In this document: in pieces, positions 40,950 to 53,600 of the stretch
How positions within the stretch are numbered: the stretch's first letter is position 1
Layout of the letters: each line of letters starts with the position of its first letter
Source of the DNA: Plecoglossus altivelis
Lineage: Eukaryota > Chordata > Actinopteri > Osmeriformes > Plecoglossidae
Assembly: GCA_036571765.1 (NCBI GenBank)
Contig: BROE01000009.1
Coordinates: forward strand, 12,212,904-12,276,903
DNA length: 64,000 bases
Direction of reading: 5' to 3'
Translations under genes and position numbers: made by a program
Notes under the pieces: model-generated
What the model saw: the letters and a program-made list of their open reading frames with translations, nothing else
Told to the model about the DNA's origin: nothing
The model's database searches: none

Positions 40950-41300
40950 GTCCGCAAATGAGATTTTCTCTTCGCCTCCAAAATGAAATCGTTTCAATTC
41001 GGTGCCTTACTTATCATGTCGCGGGGAAGAATATTGCCTTGTTGCCTAGGGGAGATTCATTGTCAATATTTGTGTCGCCCCGCAAGGAGTTGAACAACTT
41101 TCACTTCGGAGCAGGTCACCGGCTTACCTGCTCCTACTTTGTCATCGCGGTCTTTCACAGTGCCATTAGTGGGAACAGCCGCAGAAGCATGAGAAGGGGG
41201 GGCGGGGGGGGGGGGCGGGGGTGGCCGGAGTCAAGGGACAGACGCGACTTGAAGCTGTCTGCCGATGGCTCCTGGCACCATAATTTTTCATCCCTCCTGC
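40950..41300 (+). promoter_or_regulatory. CpG-containing, G-run-rich segment just upstream of the stxbp6 exon
   Basis: Directly upstream of the stxbp6 acceptor the sequence becomes richer in CpG, with a near-continuous G run broken by single Cs (41196-41222). The + frame from 40958 to 41356 is open for 132 codons but resembles no known protein. It may be an alternative promoter or conserved intronic element; the evidence is composition only. Confidence 0.25.
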
Positions 41301-41401
41301 GCCCGCAGTGTGATTTCGCACATAAGTCACCCCAGGATACCCGTGCTATGTTTTAGTTCTCCTTTTAACACCATGATCTTGTCCTTGTCTCTCATCCGCA
41401 G

Positions 41402-41449
41402 AGCAGAACAGAGAGCCTACCCTGCCCTTCCTCTCCAGCACTCGGCAAC
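41402..41449 (+). other. stxbp6: stxbp6 5' UTR part of first coding exon
   Basis: A pyrimidine-rich acceptor (cttgtctctcatccgcag, ending at 41401) precedes 48 noncoding bases and then the start codon. The start has an A at -3 (caacATGa), a fair Kozak context. An acceptor before the ATG means at least one upstream noncoding exon must exist. The last codons before the ATG show no similarity to amisyn. Confidence 0.7.
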
Positions 41450-41603
41450 ATGAGTGCCAAGTTAGCCATCAACAAGGAGGTGTTCACGCCACACGATGAG
41501 AAGATGCTCGTGGCCGTGCAGGTGAGGAGGAGGACCAAGAAGAAGATCCCCTTCCTGGCCACAGGAGGACAGGGAGACTACATGACCTTCATCTGCCTCT
41601 CAG
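41450..41603 (+). CDS. stxbp6: stxbp6 first coding exon, amisyn (syntaxin-binding protein 6), residues 1-51
   Basis: The exon encodes MSAKLAINKEVFTPHDEKML, then VAVQVRRRTKKKIPFLATGG and QGDYMTFICLS, followed by a split codon (G) and the donor gttaga. I recognise this as the N-terminus of amisyn, which in human is 210 residues and starts similarly with MSAK and a KRRTKKKIPFLATGGQG block. Amisyn is a soluble protein that binds syntaxin-1 and SNAP-25 through a C-terminal R-SNARE-like coiled coil and restrains exocytosis. Its N-terminal half is a Sec3-type PH domain that binds PI(4,5)P2, and the basic RRRTKKK run here belongs to it. The remaining 160 or so residues, including the SNARE part, are not in the visible sequence. 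The gene lies downstream of fermt2 in the same orientation. Confidence 0.9.
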
Positions 41604-42848
41604 GTTAGAGGGAACCTTCCTGCTGCATTTGGGACAGTGCGGACATTTGTGTTTGCGTGTTTTTGTGAACTGTAGGTGTGTGTGTGTGCTTTTAGTGTTT
41701 TTGTACGTGGGCATTGTTAACCTGGACGCTGCTCAAGCTGACATCCTACAGCTGGAAGAGTTGATTCTTCTCCTTGTCTGTTTTACTTTCATGAGCATAA
41801 GCAAACACCCATTCACACACTTCAACATCTTTTACACTGATTAGCATATTGACGGATACAGAGTCTCTCACTAAGCCAATTTACTGCTCGCTTTAGTGTC
41901 AAATGATTCGATTTGGATTTGCTTGTGCTTGTGTGTGTATGTGTGAATAGCAATGTAAGGGGGGATTTTACATGTTTTTTGTCTTACCATTGGGAGAAGA
42001 CTGATTTGTATCGTGATATTGCTAGGTAATGTAATAAGTCATGCTTATTAATTGATGAGACACTGCAGAAAAGAAATCAGTATAAAGTAGCGAGCAGACT
42101 ACTGTAGGTTGGACTCTCATGCAGCTCCAAACCTGTTCATGAAACAGCACATTTACTGCTGTCAGACACTCCTTAGACAGCAGCAAGGCACCCAAACTTC
42201 ACGCACACTCACAAACACTCACGCGCGCTCACGCACGCTCTCTCACACACACCACGCTCACACACACACCACACACACAAACTAATTTGACGGGGATGGC
42301 TGGGTATTTAGGTTTCAGTCCTACATCACAGCTAGAGGAAGTGTACCATTACTTGGGGTGTCAGGGTGAAGGTAGCCTTTCAATCACCACCCAGTAGACT
42401 CTTCTGAAGAAGGCTTATTAATGCTTCCTTTTGGAAAGGTTCTTTATTCAGTCATTGCGCTGCACCACAGAATCTCTACTTTAGTTTGAATGTAAAGATT
42501 GTTTCTAGGTTTTCATCAAGTTTTTCAACTTGGTCATTTCTCTCCAGAGCTGTGTGGCGCTTGTCTATATGTCTGTGTCTGGGGTTCATTCAAACAGGCT
42601 CTGTACTGGTAATTGAAGCCCATAAACTGGGTCCAGCTGCTTCTGTTAGAAGCTGCTAATAAGCTTGAGGATTGTTCATGACAACCGGGCTGAATGACGT
42701 TTGGTCACGCTTGGAATGTTCTGGAATGTTCCTGTGTTCGTTAGACTCTAGGGTGAGGGTGAGTCTCTTCCTATCTATGGGGGCTCACGATTCCTGTCAT
42801 ACGTTGGTACATTGATTTACTTGAGTGGCCCTGACAATATTGACCTGC

Positions 42849-42931
42849 TGTGTGTGTGTGTGTATGAGTGATACTGATAGTGTTTGTGTGTGTGTGTGTG
42901 TGTATTAGTGACAGTGTGTGTGTGTGTGTGG
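42849..42931. repeat. (GT)n compound microsatellite
   Basis: Three GT tracts separated by short spacers. Confidence 0.9.
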
Positions 42932-43742
42932 TGGGGGAGGACCTTGTGAATGCTTGTGTGTGACTGTCTGGGTTACTGTGACTCCATAAATTCCAGCTGA
43001 TGAGCCAGAGGGTACCAAGATAATGTTGCTTCCAAGCTGCTAAGGTTGACATGGCTTGTGTACGTTCTTGGTCAGGTTGTGGTGTAGCCAGATGAGCCAG
43101 TCACAGCAGACCCAGCCAGTAGCCCAGCTAGTCAGGAGTACCAAAGCCTGTGCTGCTTTCAACCAAAAGGAAGTGAATACCCTTACTTCCTTCTGACTTT
43201 CTTTCCATTTTCCATCCAGTGAAGTATGTAGTCTGCTCTTGTCCTTGGCCTACTGAAATGTGTGCACCAAGGCTACATCATTCACTCTGGTATATAGCCT
43301 CCTGATATGAACTGTACCGGACCCATTCAACATGATCTACACTCTCTTCACTTCCATGGCTCCATTCTAGCAGGCCAAAGGACTAGGTCTTGTCTGTATT
43401 CACCAAAGAACAAGCGAATGGGTTTTTATGTTAAGTGAATGTCTGAACATCAGTCTGTCTGTCTGCACATCACCTCTGTTGGTAATTGTGTTGTTTGGAC
43501 CCTGCCAATTCCACTTCCTCTCTAGTTGACACGACTGATTTAGACCAATAAAAAGGAGTCGTTTTTAACGATCAGACCAGGCGCTGGCGTGCCTGCCTAA
43601 TAATAGGACTACCCTAGCTGTTGTGCTGTGCTGGGGCGAGATGGAAGGGGGGTTTGAATAATATTACTACTGTTCAAGAAGCATTTTACTAAACTAGTCA
43701 TGTGAGTTTGAGCAAGCCCCCGGGATCCAGCCAAGCCTTGTG

Positions 43743-43795
43743 CTGTGTGTGTCTGTGTATGTGTGTGTGCGCGTGTGTGTGTGTGCGTGTGTGTG
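43743..43795. repeat. (GT)n microsatellite
   Basis: GT tract with GC interruptions. Another short GT tract lies at 43878-43900. Confidence 0.9.
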
Positions 43796-45065
43796 CATGC
43801 ACACTGTATTCTGAGCATGTAAATGTGTATGAGTGGGTGACACCTAACGTCCCCTGTCTTATGCCCTACTGAACGAGTGTGTGTGTGTGTATGTGTGTGT
43901 GGAATCACACTCATGTTTGTGTGGGAGGATGTAGACGATCCCATGACTGCTGCCCACACGGAGGCAGGATTATGCAATGATTTTGCCTAGGGAACACTAG
44001 CTGGGCCCCTATCAAACAACACTGCAGTATGGCAGTAGTACAGTAAGTACAGTATACCAGGGTCTCATCACTCAACACGTCTGTCTATCCAAGGCTGGAC
44101 AGAAGCCTCTTCACTACTTTCTGCTTTGGTGGCCCTGACTCTGGTGCTCATACACACTCACACACCCACACACACTATACCACACCTGTGACTGTAACCA
44201 GGCTAGGTTTTCCCTAACTAGGGAATGTCTCAACCAGTCATTTTCAATTAGACAGCATATCTTGAATTTCTCATCATCGCATTTTCTTCACTTCTTCTTA
44301 GCCTTCGTTGTCCTTATTTCTTGGCCAGTGTGTGTGTGCCTAGGTGCCTGCAGGACAGCATGTCATCACATCAGCCAGTTGAAATTCTTGGAGCACAGGC
44401 AGTGTCTTGTTCTGCCCCACAGACACACTCAGTAGGATACAGGCACATTGAATACCAGCTAGCCTGTCCAACTGGCTACTACACAGTAGCCTCTTTTTTC
44501 TGAGAGACATTGAGCAGGAGTATGTAAATTGGCTGTTGTGTTGTGCTGGGAGGGGATGGGGGGNAGACTCCTACTGCTACTGTACCTCTGGTTTACAATC
44601 CCTCAGGGTTCAGTCAGGAATTGCGCACACACACATCCACACACACATGCACACATCCAGACACTGCCACACACACATACAGACACATTCACTCACTCAC
44701 TCAAACAAGCTCTGTCTTATATACCAGTGCTTTCTCTCTCTCTTACCAAGTAGGAGAAATCCTCAGAGCAGTTGTTGTTGTCCAGTGGTGTGTGGAGGAA
44801 GATGTGTTTAGTACAGTGCATAATATGGAAAAGGTGTGTACTGCATGTCATGTTTTTAGTTTCCATAGGATAAAGATCTTCAGTTTCTGATTATTATTCC
44901 CATTCTTCATTCAGATTCTTCATCAAAATGACCTGAATAGGCTGTGGGCTGGTCCAGGCTGATATGAACCTGCTGTTTTCATGTTTAGTGTTCATGTTCT
45001 CTGCTCTCACAGTGTGGTCATTACATCTGTATGAAACTCCTGAATTCCTTTGATCTTTTGCTTGC

Positions 45066-45117
45066 TCTCTCTCTCCTCTCTCTCTCTCTCTCTCGCTCTC
45101 GCTCTCTCTCTGTCTCA

Positions 45118-45149
<32 letters not shown>
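45066..45149. repeat. (CT)n-(AC)n compound microsatellite
   Basis: CT tract to about 45118, then about 14 CA units. Confidence 0.92.
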
Positions 45150-45151
<2 letters not shown>

Positions 45152-46305
45152 CACATTTAGCTTTGCCAGGAGCCCAGCCTTGATCTGTTTCGTCTTTGAT
45201 CTCTGAGGTGTCATACAGGGTCTCCTCAGCTGGGCTTCAGGGGTGTGTGCACAGGGTCAGGAAAGTAGAGAAACTGTTCTAGAACAGAGGTGAGGTGACA
45301 AAACACTACCTGATGTGTACAATTGTAAAACAATTCATGATTGTAATATAATTCAAAGGAATAAGGGATAATATAACTGTTTTAGTTTTAACATACACAA
45401 CAACTGTTGTGTGTATGTGTGTGTGTGAGTGAGAGGGAGTTGAAGAAGAGCTAGTGTGTTTGTGTGTGGGAGTAAGCAGTGTGTGGCTGTCTGGAGGCGT
45501 GTGGACGTGAGAGGGAACAGCATGCTGGATGGGTTTGAACGCACAAATGTACTTATGAAGCCAGAATCCAGATCAGCATATAGGGGGTGGGTTGTGGTGG
45601 CTCGTGTGTGCATACATGAATGAGTGCTTGTGTGTGTGTGTGTGCACAGTATGTGTGTCTGACCTTGTTTGCTTATGATAAAGACAGTGTGTGCCTGTGT
45701 GTTTTGAGCGTGTGTGTGTGTGCACGTGTATGTTTCACTGTTCTACCTGCAGACTAATGAGTGTGACCCTGAGGTATGGACTGATCACCATGCCCATCAC
45801 TGAACCCCTCCAGCGCTGATGCATCGATCTGAATAACTTGAATTTGAGCCAATTAGCTTAGATTTATGACTGCCAACAGGCACACACGCACTGTCCGCGC
45901 CCCCTATTCTGACCAATGAGCAGTCAAGACATATCGCCACGTTGACCCTTTGCTCTCCAAAGAGAACCACTTGGGTAAAAAATAAAAATACCATCCATCA
46001 TTGTGCTGATTATAGAGTAGTTTAGTACATCCATTCTCTAGTTATCGCGTTAAAACTGTATATATCATATTTGCATTCCCATGATTAATTCACAGCTACT
46101 TGTCAGGCACCTTAGATAATACATTTTTCTGAGTGATGGATGGGCGTGCCCAAGTTCTGAGAGGCCTGTGCTTCGATATAGCTGGTTGGAGCCATCAGAG
46201 ATATCTAATGAGCTTCTCTGACCTTCACTCTCTAACTCTTTAAGTCCTCCAATGGTCCCAAGCTCCGGCAGCCAGACGTCAGTGAGACCTTGGCAGCAGA
46301 CAGAT

Positions 46306-46328
46306 GGGGTGGGGTGGGGTGGGGTGGG
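46306..46328 (+). repeat. (GGGGT)n, potential G-quadruplex
   Basis: Four GGGGT units followed by GGG give five G-runs separated by single T loops, the classic pattern for a stable quadruplex on the + strand. Confidence 0.85.
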
Positions 46329-47160
46329 TTCTTCTGAGAGTCTGGTTGTCCTCACCAAATCAGGACTGTCATGTGTTTAGCAGCGAAGGTCAAGTATGTA
46401 TGTACTCTGTGGAGAGGAATGTTGTCTAGGAGTCTGGCTTTGTGCTGCTTCTCTCCAGGTCCTTGTTGCAGCAGATAGTGACCGACTGGCGCAAAACTGT
46501 TCTTATGTACTTACAGGATGAACAAAAGGAAGCACAGGCCCTTCCTTCCCTTAACCACCTTACTGGGTAGATTCCCAAAGTTCACTCTAGCGTGTGTGTG
46601 TGTGGGAGGGAAGGACGAGTTTGAAGTTGCTGAGGGTTTCCAGTTTTCACTGGATGCTGTTCTGGCTGGCTGGCTGCCTAATCATCTTGGTTCTCTAGCG
46701 GACTGTAGCCTCTCCTCTGTGGGGATGGGAAGAAAGAGGCTTCTAGCTACCTGTTGTCATCGTCATCCCAACACCACCTACCCCGCCCTCAAACACACGC
46801 GTTAACTATTTCTGAGCGGGTGTTGGCAATCTTCTGGCCTCTATATGCTCGTTAACAGAAGTGCGCACATGCACACGGGCACACACTCAGATAAAGGCCT
46901 AGGTGAGCAGTAATTTGTTACAGATGGACAGAAGTGTGTGATGGCGTGCATGCAAAAAGCAGGCCCTTTTCATTCTTCCCAGAAACCCACAGGGCACATG
47001 TGTGTGTATAGTGTGCACAGTGGGTAAGCCACCATGTTGAACACAGATTCATTGGTCCTGACAGCTCTGTTAACCAAGTTCTCACAGTGTAAACTCCATC
47101 CGTCTTAAACATGGAGCCCTCAGCTCTCCCAGCCTCCCTTTGGAGGCCTCAGCCGCAGAG

Positions 47161-47216
47161 CTGGCCCTTGAAGGCTGGCCCTTGAAGGCTGGCCCCTGAA
47201 GGCTGGCCCCTGAAGG
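47161..47216. repeat. 14-bp repeat, 4 copies
   Basis: ctggcccttgaagg recurs at 47161, 47175, 47189 and 47203, the last two with a C for T. Confidence 0.92.
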
Positions 47217-49151
47217 TTGGGCCAACACACACTGGGGTTTCAGTTCATTTCACTGGCGATGTCGCAGTCCTCTGCTCGGTTTGGGAAAACAAGGGTGGAA
47301 ATTGGAAAACTGCGAAGGCTTCTCTGATAACTCGTGGCAGTTGCGGTTTTCTCTGGAACGTTCCGTCCGGGTGTCCCACCTTCTTCTCGTCTCTAATGGT
47401 CTGAACCCTGGTGTGTTTTCTGAATCAGCCCGTGAAGATCTCTACCTGAGGTAGAGAGAACCCTCCGAAAGTTGGAAAGAGCAGGAACAGAGAAGGGAAC
47501 TTTCTCTGCTAATTATCATATCCACCCACCCCTCAACCACAAACACACACACACACACACACACACAGATGATGGTCATGCTTGTTTACTCCATCTTAGG
47601 TATTAAGAGAGTTTGCAAAGAAGCTTACAGGACCACAAAAATGAATTGGCTGGCTTTATACATTTTGGACAAAGGCCAAAAGAGAGCGTGCGCTGGACTG
47701 TGTCCATGCGGCCAGTAAACAGTTTTTCCAGCCCCCACTATCTGCCTGTCCCTAACGTTCACAGAGACACATGTGTGGAGATGCTGGGTGTAGGTGACTC
47801 AGGGTGTGTGTAGAGGGGGGTGTGATGTGGTGGGGTGAGATGGGGGGGATATGGGGAATATTATGAGGAAAGCAAGATAATTACTTGGACATTTGGAAAA
47901 AATAGACCTGGCCAGTCACTACAGTTGTGGATAGAGCCAATGTCTACCATTAACAAACCTGGCAATGAGGAGACAACTAGTAGAATCCCTGGTGGCCCTC
48001 GTGTTGGGCTAATAGCAATGCGATATTGTTGTTTTTTTGCTCTTTGTTTGTTGGCAGTGGGCCAAGCCCATGAACATAGGATGAAAACAGACAAAAGAGA
48101 GAGAAATGAAGGTAGGATGGTTAAAAAAAAGACCTAAGGCCTCCCGAGCTCCTGTCTTGTAAAAGGCAGCCACGCATATAATTGGCTGGTGCTCAGTTCT
48201 TGTCAAACCGGAGTGCTTCACGACTTAACACTTAATAACCCACTTTCATTTACTTGTTCCAATGTACTTCCAACCTCCAGTTTGACTAAGTTCTGTTTAA
48301 ATGGCTTGAATGGAAGAAGAATAGTGCTGCGTTTCCCCGGAGTTTCTGAACTTGCTTAACAGTGTTTAATCCAAGACACCCCTCATCTTGGTTAGGGAAA
48401 GCCTGTCTCCCCTGCTGTTCTCCAGAAACCACAATGTCATATTTGACACTTGGACCTTTGGAATGACGCATTCTAGAAGTGAGTGGTACTGACAGTCCTC
48501 CAGTCACCTCCGGCACAATCCAAGTCTCTTCAGGATCCCCTGTTCGATACCCCTGCCTGCAGCAGCCACTGAGACGTATTGATATGGAGTAGTGCTGTGC
48601 GGGAACTGCAGACATGCTGTCTTGATCAGGATGAAAGGAAGAAGGGAGAGATGGAGGAGAAGGGAGGGGATATCCAGGGTATTCAGGTTTATTAGTAAAC
48701 TTGGATTTAGAAAAAATTGGCAGAATTTAATACCTTAGATTTAAGGAAGGATAACCTTATCGTCTGACCAGAATACTATTGGTGGCAGTAGATGTTAATC
48801 CAGATTTAGACATGTTGTGTGCACCAAGGCATGGTTTGGACGCAGGGACTATTTCTCTAAAATAAATAACTGGAACTGGATTTCTTGAACAGCTATTTCT
48901 CGTCCGAAGCTGAATAGTAATGTCATTTTGCCAGCCCTGTAAGCACAGTAAATGAACTGTGTGGCGATAAGTAAAGCCAAAGGAACAGGAAACAAAGGCT
49001 CTAGCAGGTCTGGGAGTCAATCCCATCCTCAAAGTCTTCCTTCATGAAAACATTATTTCTCTCCATGTTCATGTCCGTTTTAACGCTCACTTCTTAATGC
49101 CTTTCCATTGACCCCTGGTCACGTATTGTCACACAAATGCAAAGACTCACA

Positions 49152-49202
49152 CACGCACACACATGCACGCACACACACGCACGCACACACACACACACAC
49201 AC
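49152..49202. repeat. (CA)n microsatellite
   Basis: CA tract with CG and TG interruptions. Confidence 0.9.
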
Positions 49203-49408
49203 ATATGAATGTCTGTCTGTCCCCCAGAGCAGTGATGACATTGGGAGGTGTCATATCCAACAACCCTGCTTTACAGCCTTCCAGTGAGCCTGGGGAGGGG
49301 AGTGAGACCTGACTCTGCCCCTGGTGCTGCATAAATAAAACATCTCTTCTGATAGAGCTGGTCTGGAGAATTCAACCAGCAAGCTCTGTCTTTACTCTGT
49401 CTTTCTTT

Positions 49409-49495
49409 CTCTCTCTCGCTCTCTCTCGCTCTCTCTCGCTCTCTCTCGCTTATTCTCTCTCTCTCGCTTATTCTCTCTCTCTCGCTTCCTCTCTG
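49409..49495. repeat. (CT)n with CTCTCTCG units
   Basis: CT tract with regular CG interruptions and two cttattctctct insertions. Confidence 0.9.
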
Positions 49496-50020
49496 TCCCT
49501 CCATGAATCATCCCCTTCTGCTTTTGCAGTGCATTGAAATGGAAAGAGGGCAAGCTAGTGGAAGAAAGGTGAAGAGGTGAGAGATGCCGTCATGCATTAG
49601 TCACTCGTTTTGTCTCTCTCTCTCCCTTTTCTTGTCACTTTCTGTTCCAACTCCTTTCCCATCTCACCTCCTTCAGTGCTGATGTTCCTCTGTGTTTCCT
49701 GTGAGCAGTGAAGAGGCCTGTTGGCTCAGAGCAGCTCTCAGCCAGACTGCTTCTGCTCTGCTGGACCTCCCTAGACAGCCAGACGTGCCACAGTAAAGAG
49801 TGTATCAGGTTATGCTGTGGTATCTCTATACAAAGATGTCTGGGTTTCCGCCTCTAGACCTCCAAGCTTTACCTGGCAAGCTCTAAGACCTAGGAGAAAT
49901 ACACAGTCTTTTCAATTCAATTCCACCCTTGGAATCCTCCGTTATGTGATTGCAGTGTGGATGGCTGAGTGGGCCTGGCCAGAGTGGCGTTCTCTGGAGC
50001 AGGTAATAGAAGTCAGCTTA

Positions 50021-50658
50021 NNNNNNNNNNNNNNNNNNNNNNNNNNNNNNNNNNNNNNNNNNNNNNNNNNNNNNNNNNNNNNNNNNNNNNNNNNNNNNNN
50101 NNNNNNNNNNNNNNNNNNNNNNNNNNNNNNNNNNNNNNNNNNNNNNNNNNNNNNNNNNNNNNNNNNNNNNNNNNNNNNNNNNNNNNNNNNNNNNNNNNNN
50201 NNNNNNNNNNNNNNNNNNNNNNNNNNNNNNNNNNNNNNNNNNNNNNNNNNNNNNNNNNNNNNNNNNNNNNNNNNNNNNNNNNNNNNNNNNNNNNNNNNNN
50301 NNNNNNNNNNNNNNNNNNNNNNNNNNNNNNNNNNNNNNNNNNNNNNNNNNNNNNNNNNNNNNNNNNNNNNNNNNNNNNNNNNNNNNNNNNNNNNNNNNNN
50401 NNNNNNNNNNNNNNNNNNNNNNNNNNNNNNNNNNNNNNNNNNNNNNNNNNNNNNNNNNNNNNNNNNNNNNNNNNNNNNNNNNNNNNNNNNNNNNNNNNNN
50501 NNNNNNNNNNNNNNNNNNNNNNNNNNNNNNNNNNNNNNNNNNNNNNNNNNNNNNNNNNNNNNNNNNNNNNNNNNNNNNNNNNNNNNNNNNNNNNNNNNNN
50601 NNNNNNNNNNNNNNNNNNNNNNNNNNNNNNNNNNNNNNNNNNNNNNNNNNNNNNNNNN
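50021..50658. other. assembly gap (638 N)
   Basis: A run of 638 unknown bases inside the presumed stxbp6 intron. Flanks are non-repetitive on the left, with a short A run on the right. Confidence 1.
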
Positions 50659-53600
50659 AAAAAAACCTAACCTTCAATATCTCTTGTCAACACAATGTTG
50701 TTTACAGGGATGTTGTCAGGCCAGACCTATCACTTAAGACGACAAATGGGCTTTTGGCCCAAGTTACTGTGGCAGAGTCTGAGTTATATTGATCAGCTCC
50801 TTTTTAGCAGATCCACCCATGCAAGCTGGCTACTCTTCCCATGGCAAATATTTGTCTGTTGTCCCACCAGCCTTGAGGTGGAAGGGTAACAAATGCCAGC
50901 TTCCATGTTGCTACAGCAAACATTTAGCATGCTGACTTTCCCTGCCGCCTCGCCCATAAATTCAAAACACCGGTGGGTTATGCGATATCCATCTATTCCC
51001 CCATGCTCCGCGATTCATGGCCCTCGTCATCCCGCAGGCCAGGTGTACCGTAGCTGTGCATCTGATTAGCTTTCCTCCCGACCTCATGAATCAGATTCCT
51101 GAAATGACACCGATGCGCTTCCTGAGCCGTTCCTGGCGGGAGGCGGCCTCCCATCGCTCATCCGCAGCACCAGCACACGCTCGGTCCATCCCTCTGCTCG
51201 CCCCGTCTCGGGTTATCAGAGACCTTGCATCAAACCAGAAGGCCAGCACTAAGGGCAATTCCTAACAAATTACTTTTTTAGTCCAAGGCTTTAACACGGT
51301 GCCCGTTCACACGTACATACACGCTATATGCTGATTTACTGCCTGCTCCTGGGTCATGTTCTAAGTCTAACCAGTAAACCTGTCTAGAGTAGGGTTAGCC
51401 TGCAGCCGGACGTCGACGTCTCACTCCATGCTCAGTGTTCCTGCGGACATTCATCAGCTGGGATGGCAAGCAGCCTCCATCCCTCCCTCCTAGAGTATTT
51501 ATGGTGGATTATATCTGAAAGGCAAAAAGGTTGAACCGAACGCAGCACCTTTATTGCATCCATTTGTTATCTACTGTGAATGTGGGGAAACCATGAATAA
51601 TTCTCACAGAATGCTCAACCAACTGATGGAAAGCCTGATGGAAAGCGAATGCACATAGCACACACACCACACACATAACCCACTCGGATAGGCGTTCCAC
51701 TGCAGAGGTGGTGGGAGGTGTCCCACTGTGACAGCAGTCCCAGTAGAATATGATTTGCATTGTAACAAAACCCCACGACCAAAGAAGGAACACAAACATT
51801 TCATTTTAAAGGTCGCCATTTACACATTCATAAGCCCTTTTCTTGAGTGTCCCCTCATCCCCAGTATCTCCAGGAATACCAATGCGGTTCACCATGGGAA
51901 GCCGGCCACTGAATATGCAGGGCTAACAATCCCAGTCATCCTGTATAAACTGTTATCAGGTATATATATGCACGCCGTTATGCTAACTAAATGGCCCAAC
52001 CCATTGCTGATATGCCCATAGTCATTGAATAGGTCAGCTCTCAAGATCTGTCTGCGAAGATGTTGGAGCCGCTAGTCTGTCTCAGGGCCGAGCTCCTCGG
52101 AGCAGCTGGAGAGAAGCGCTTTACGGGGAGGGATCCTGCACGATAGATGTGGTCAGAAGGCATTGATTCACAGCCGTATCTGATGTGCCAGGTCACGCAG
52201 ATGATTCTTATATCATTTTAAAGTCCTATTGATTTCCGAGTTGCCGGATTTGCTGAGACGGTGCTTTTGGAGTTAACTCTATCAGCCTAAAAAGAGGGAA
52301 TTTATCTTCAGCTGGGAATCTAATGTCTTGGGAGTTCTGTGTTTAGAGCACATTTTCAGTGCAGCCACACTTGGAATGAGTGAAATCGGAGCATGTCTTT
52401 ACTGCAGGGTGTTTTGGAGCACTACTGTGCAGTACAGTACATGTTTCACTGAGATTAGAGAATTGCTCTAATAACCTTGGATTAAGTAAAGCACAGAACA
52501 ATGCAGCGATCCTCCATGCTTACACATCACCTTCCCAGAATGTGTTACTACAGCAGCAATGAGCCTATATTAAAGGAATGCCCTTTTGAAGTTAGGGCCA
52601 ACGTAATTGAACAAACCCATACAGGACTCACAGTCTCTGTCTTTAGTTTGCCACAAATGTTCAGAATGGGCTGTGGGACCATGAAGGATTAGCGTTCCCA
52701 TTGAAACCTGCAGTCTAGGCTAAAACTACAGCAGCCAACTTTTCCCCCTCAACCTACTTTATTTAGCTGTTAAAGCTGCAGTGTGCCAGCTAAAGAAGCT
52801 GGGCAGGGGTCCAGTGCTAGTCTCCAGATCCCTGACTTGGACCTTCACTTTCTAATCTCCTCCCAGAGAGAGGGAGAGGGGGGTGTGGAAGTCAGAGTGA
52901 GTTAGAAGTCTTTTAATACCGATATCCTGCAATATTGCCGTAACGTAGACCCATTAGTCCCACAATGCCGTCTTGGTTTGTTTATGCTGAACCAACATAT
53001 GCAGGTACAAACATTAACCCCCCAGTCTTGTACCTTTTCATATAAAACTGTGAGGTGGCAGAGAGGCACAACATTCCCTCCTGGAACAGCCTGTGGAATA
53101 TGGTGTCAAGCGTTTTGGGGGAGGGTGTGGGTGGTGTGTGTGTGTATGTGGGTGGTGTGTAAATGTGAGTGGTGTGGTGTGTATGTGTGTAGGGGAGTGG
53201 GGCTTGGAGAAAAGCAACCGTGTTGTTGTTGAAGAGGGACTGGGGACATATGGGCAGCTGTCGTGGAATTGTCTGGTCCTGTTTTCAAGTCTGGCAGCTG
53301 GTCAGATTCTCTTGTCAGCCTGGCAATGGATTCAGAGTGCCAAGGGACTGACCTAGCTCATGCCGGTCGCATGTGTGAACACCCAGTTGCACAGCTATGC
53401 CTGTGAAGTGTGGGGGGGGGCCTTACATCAGGCCCTGAGCGGTTGATCAGTCCTGATAGAAAGCGACAGCCCTGGATGGCCAGAGTCTGAGTAATTGGAT
53501 CTTGTAGGGAATCTCAAGCTCATCCAGGAAAGCAACAGCATTGCATCACATTACTCATTGTTATGGTCGTCAGATTAAAAAAGCTGCAGAGACTGGATTT

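Larger units (their letters stand above)
26311..41401. other. fermt2-stxbp6 interval (about 15 kb), no coding exon seen
   Basis: No protein-coding exon on either strand could be recognised. The interval contains a CTCF-like site (26392-26407), a 13-bp minisatellite (26762-26889), a dispersed-repeat fragment (31277-31340), an (AT)n tract (31355-31389), CpG-rich segments (32165-32590, 33950-34290, 40950-41300), a GA microsatellite (33466-33562) and a 14-bp minisatellite (38564-38727). Part of it is probably the stxbp6 promoter, 5' UTR exon and first intron, because the exon at 41402 starts with a splice acceptor. Confidence 0.7.
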
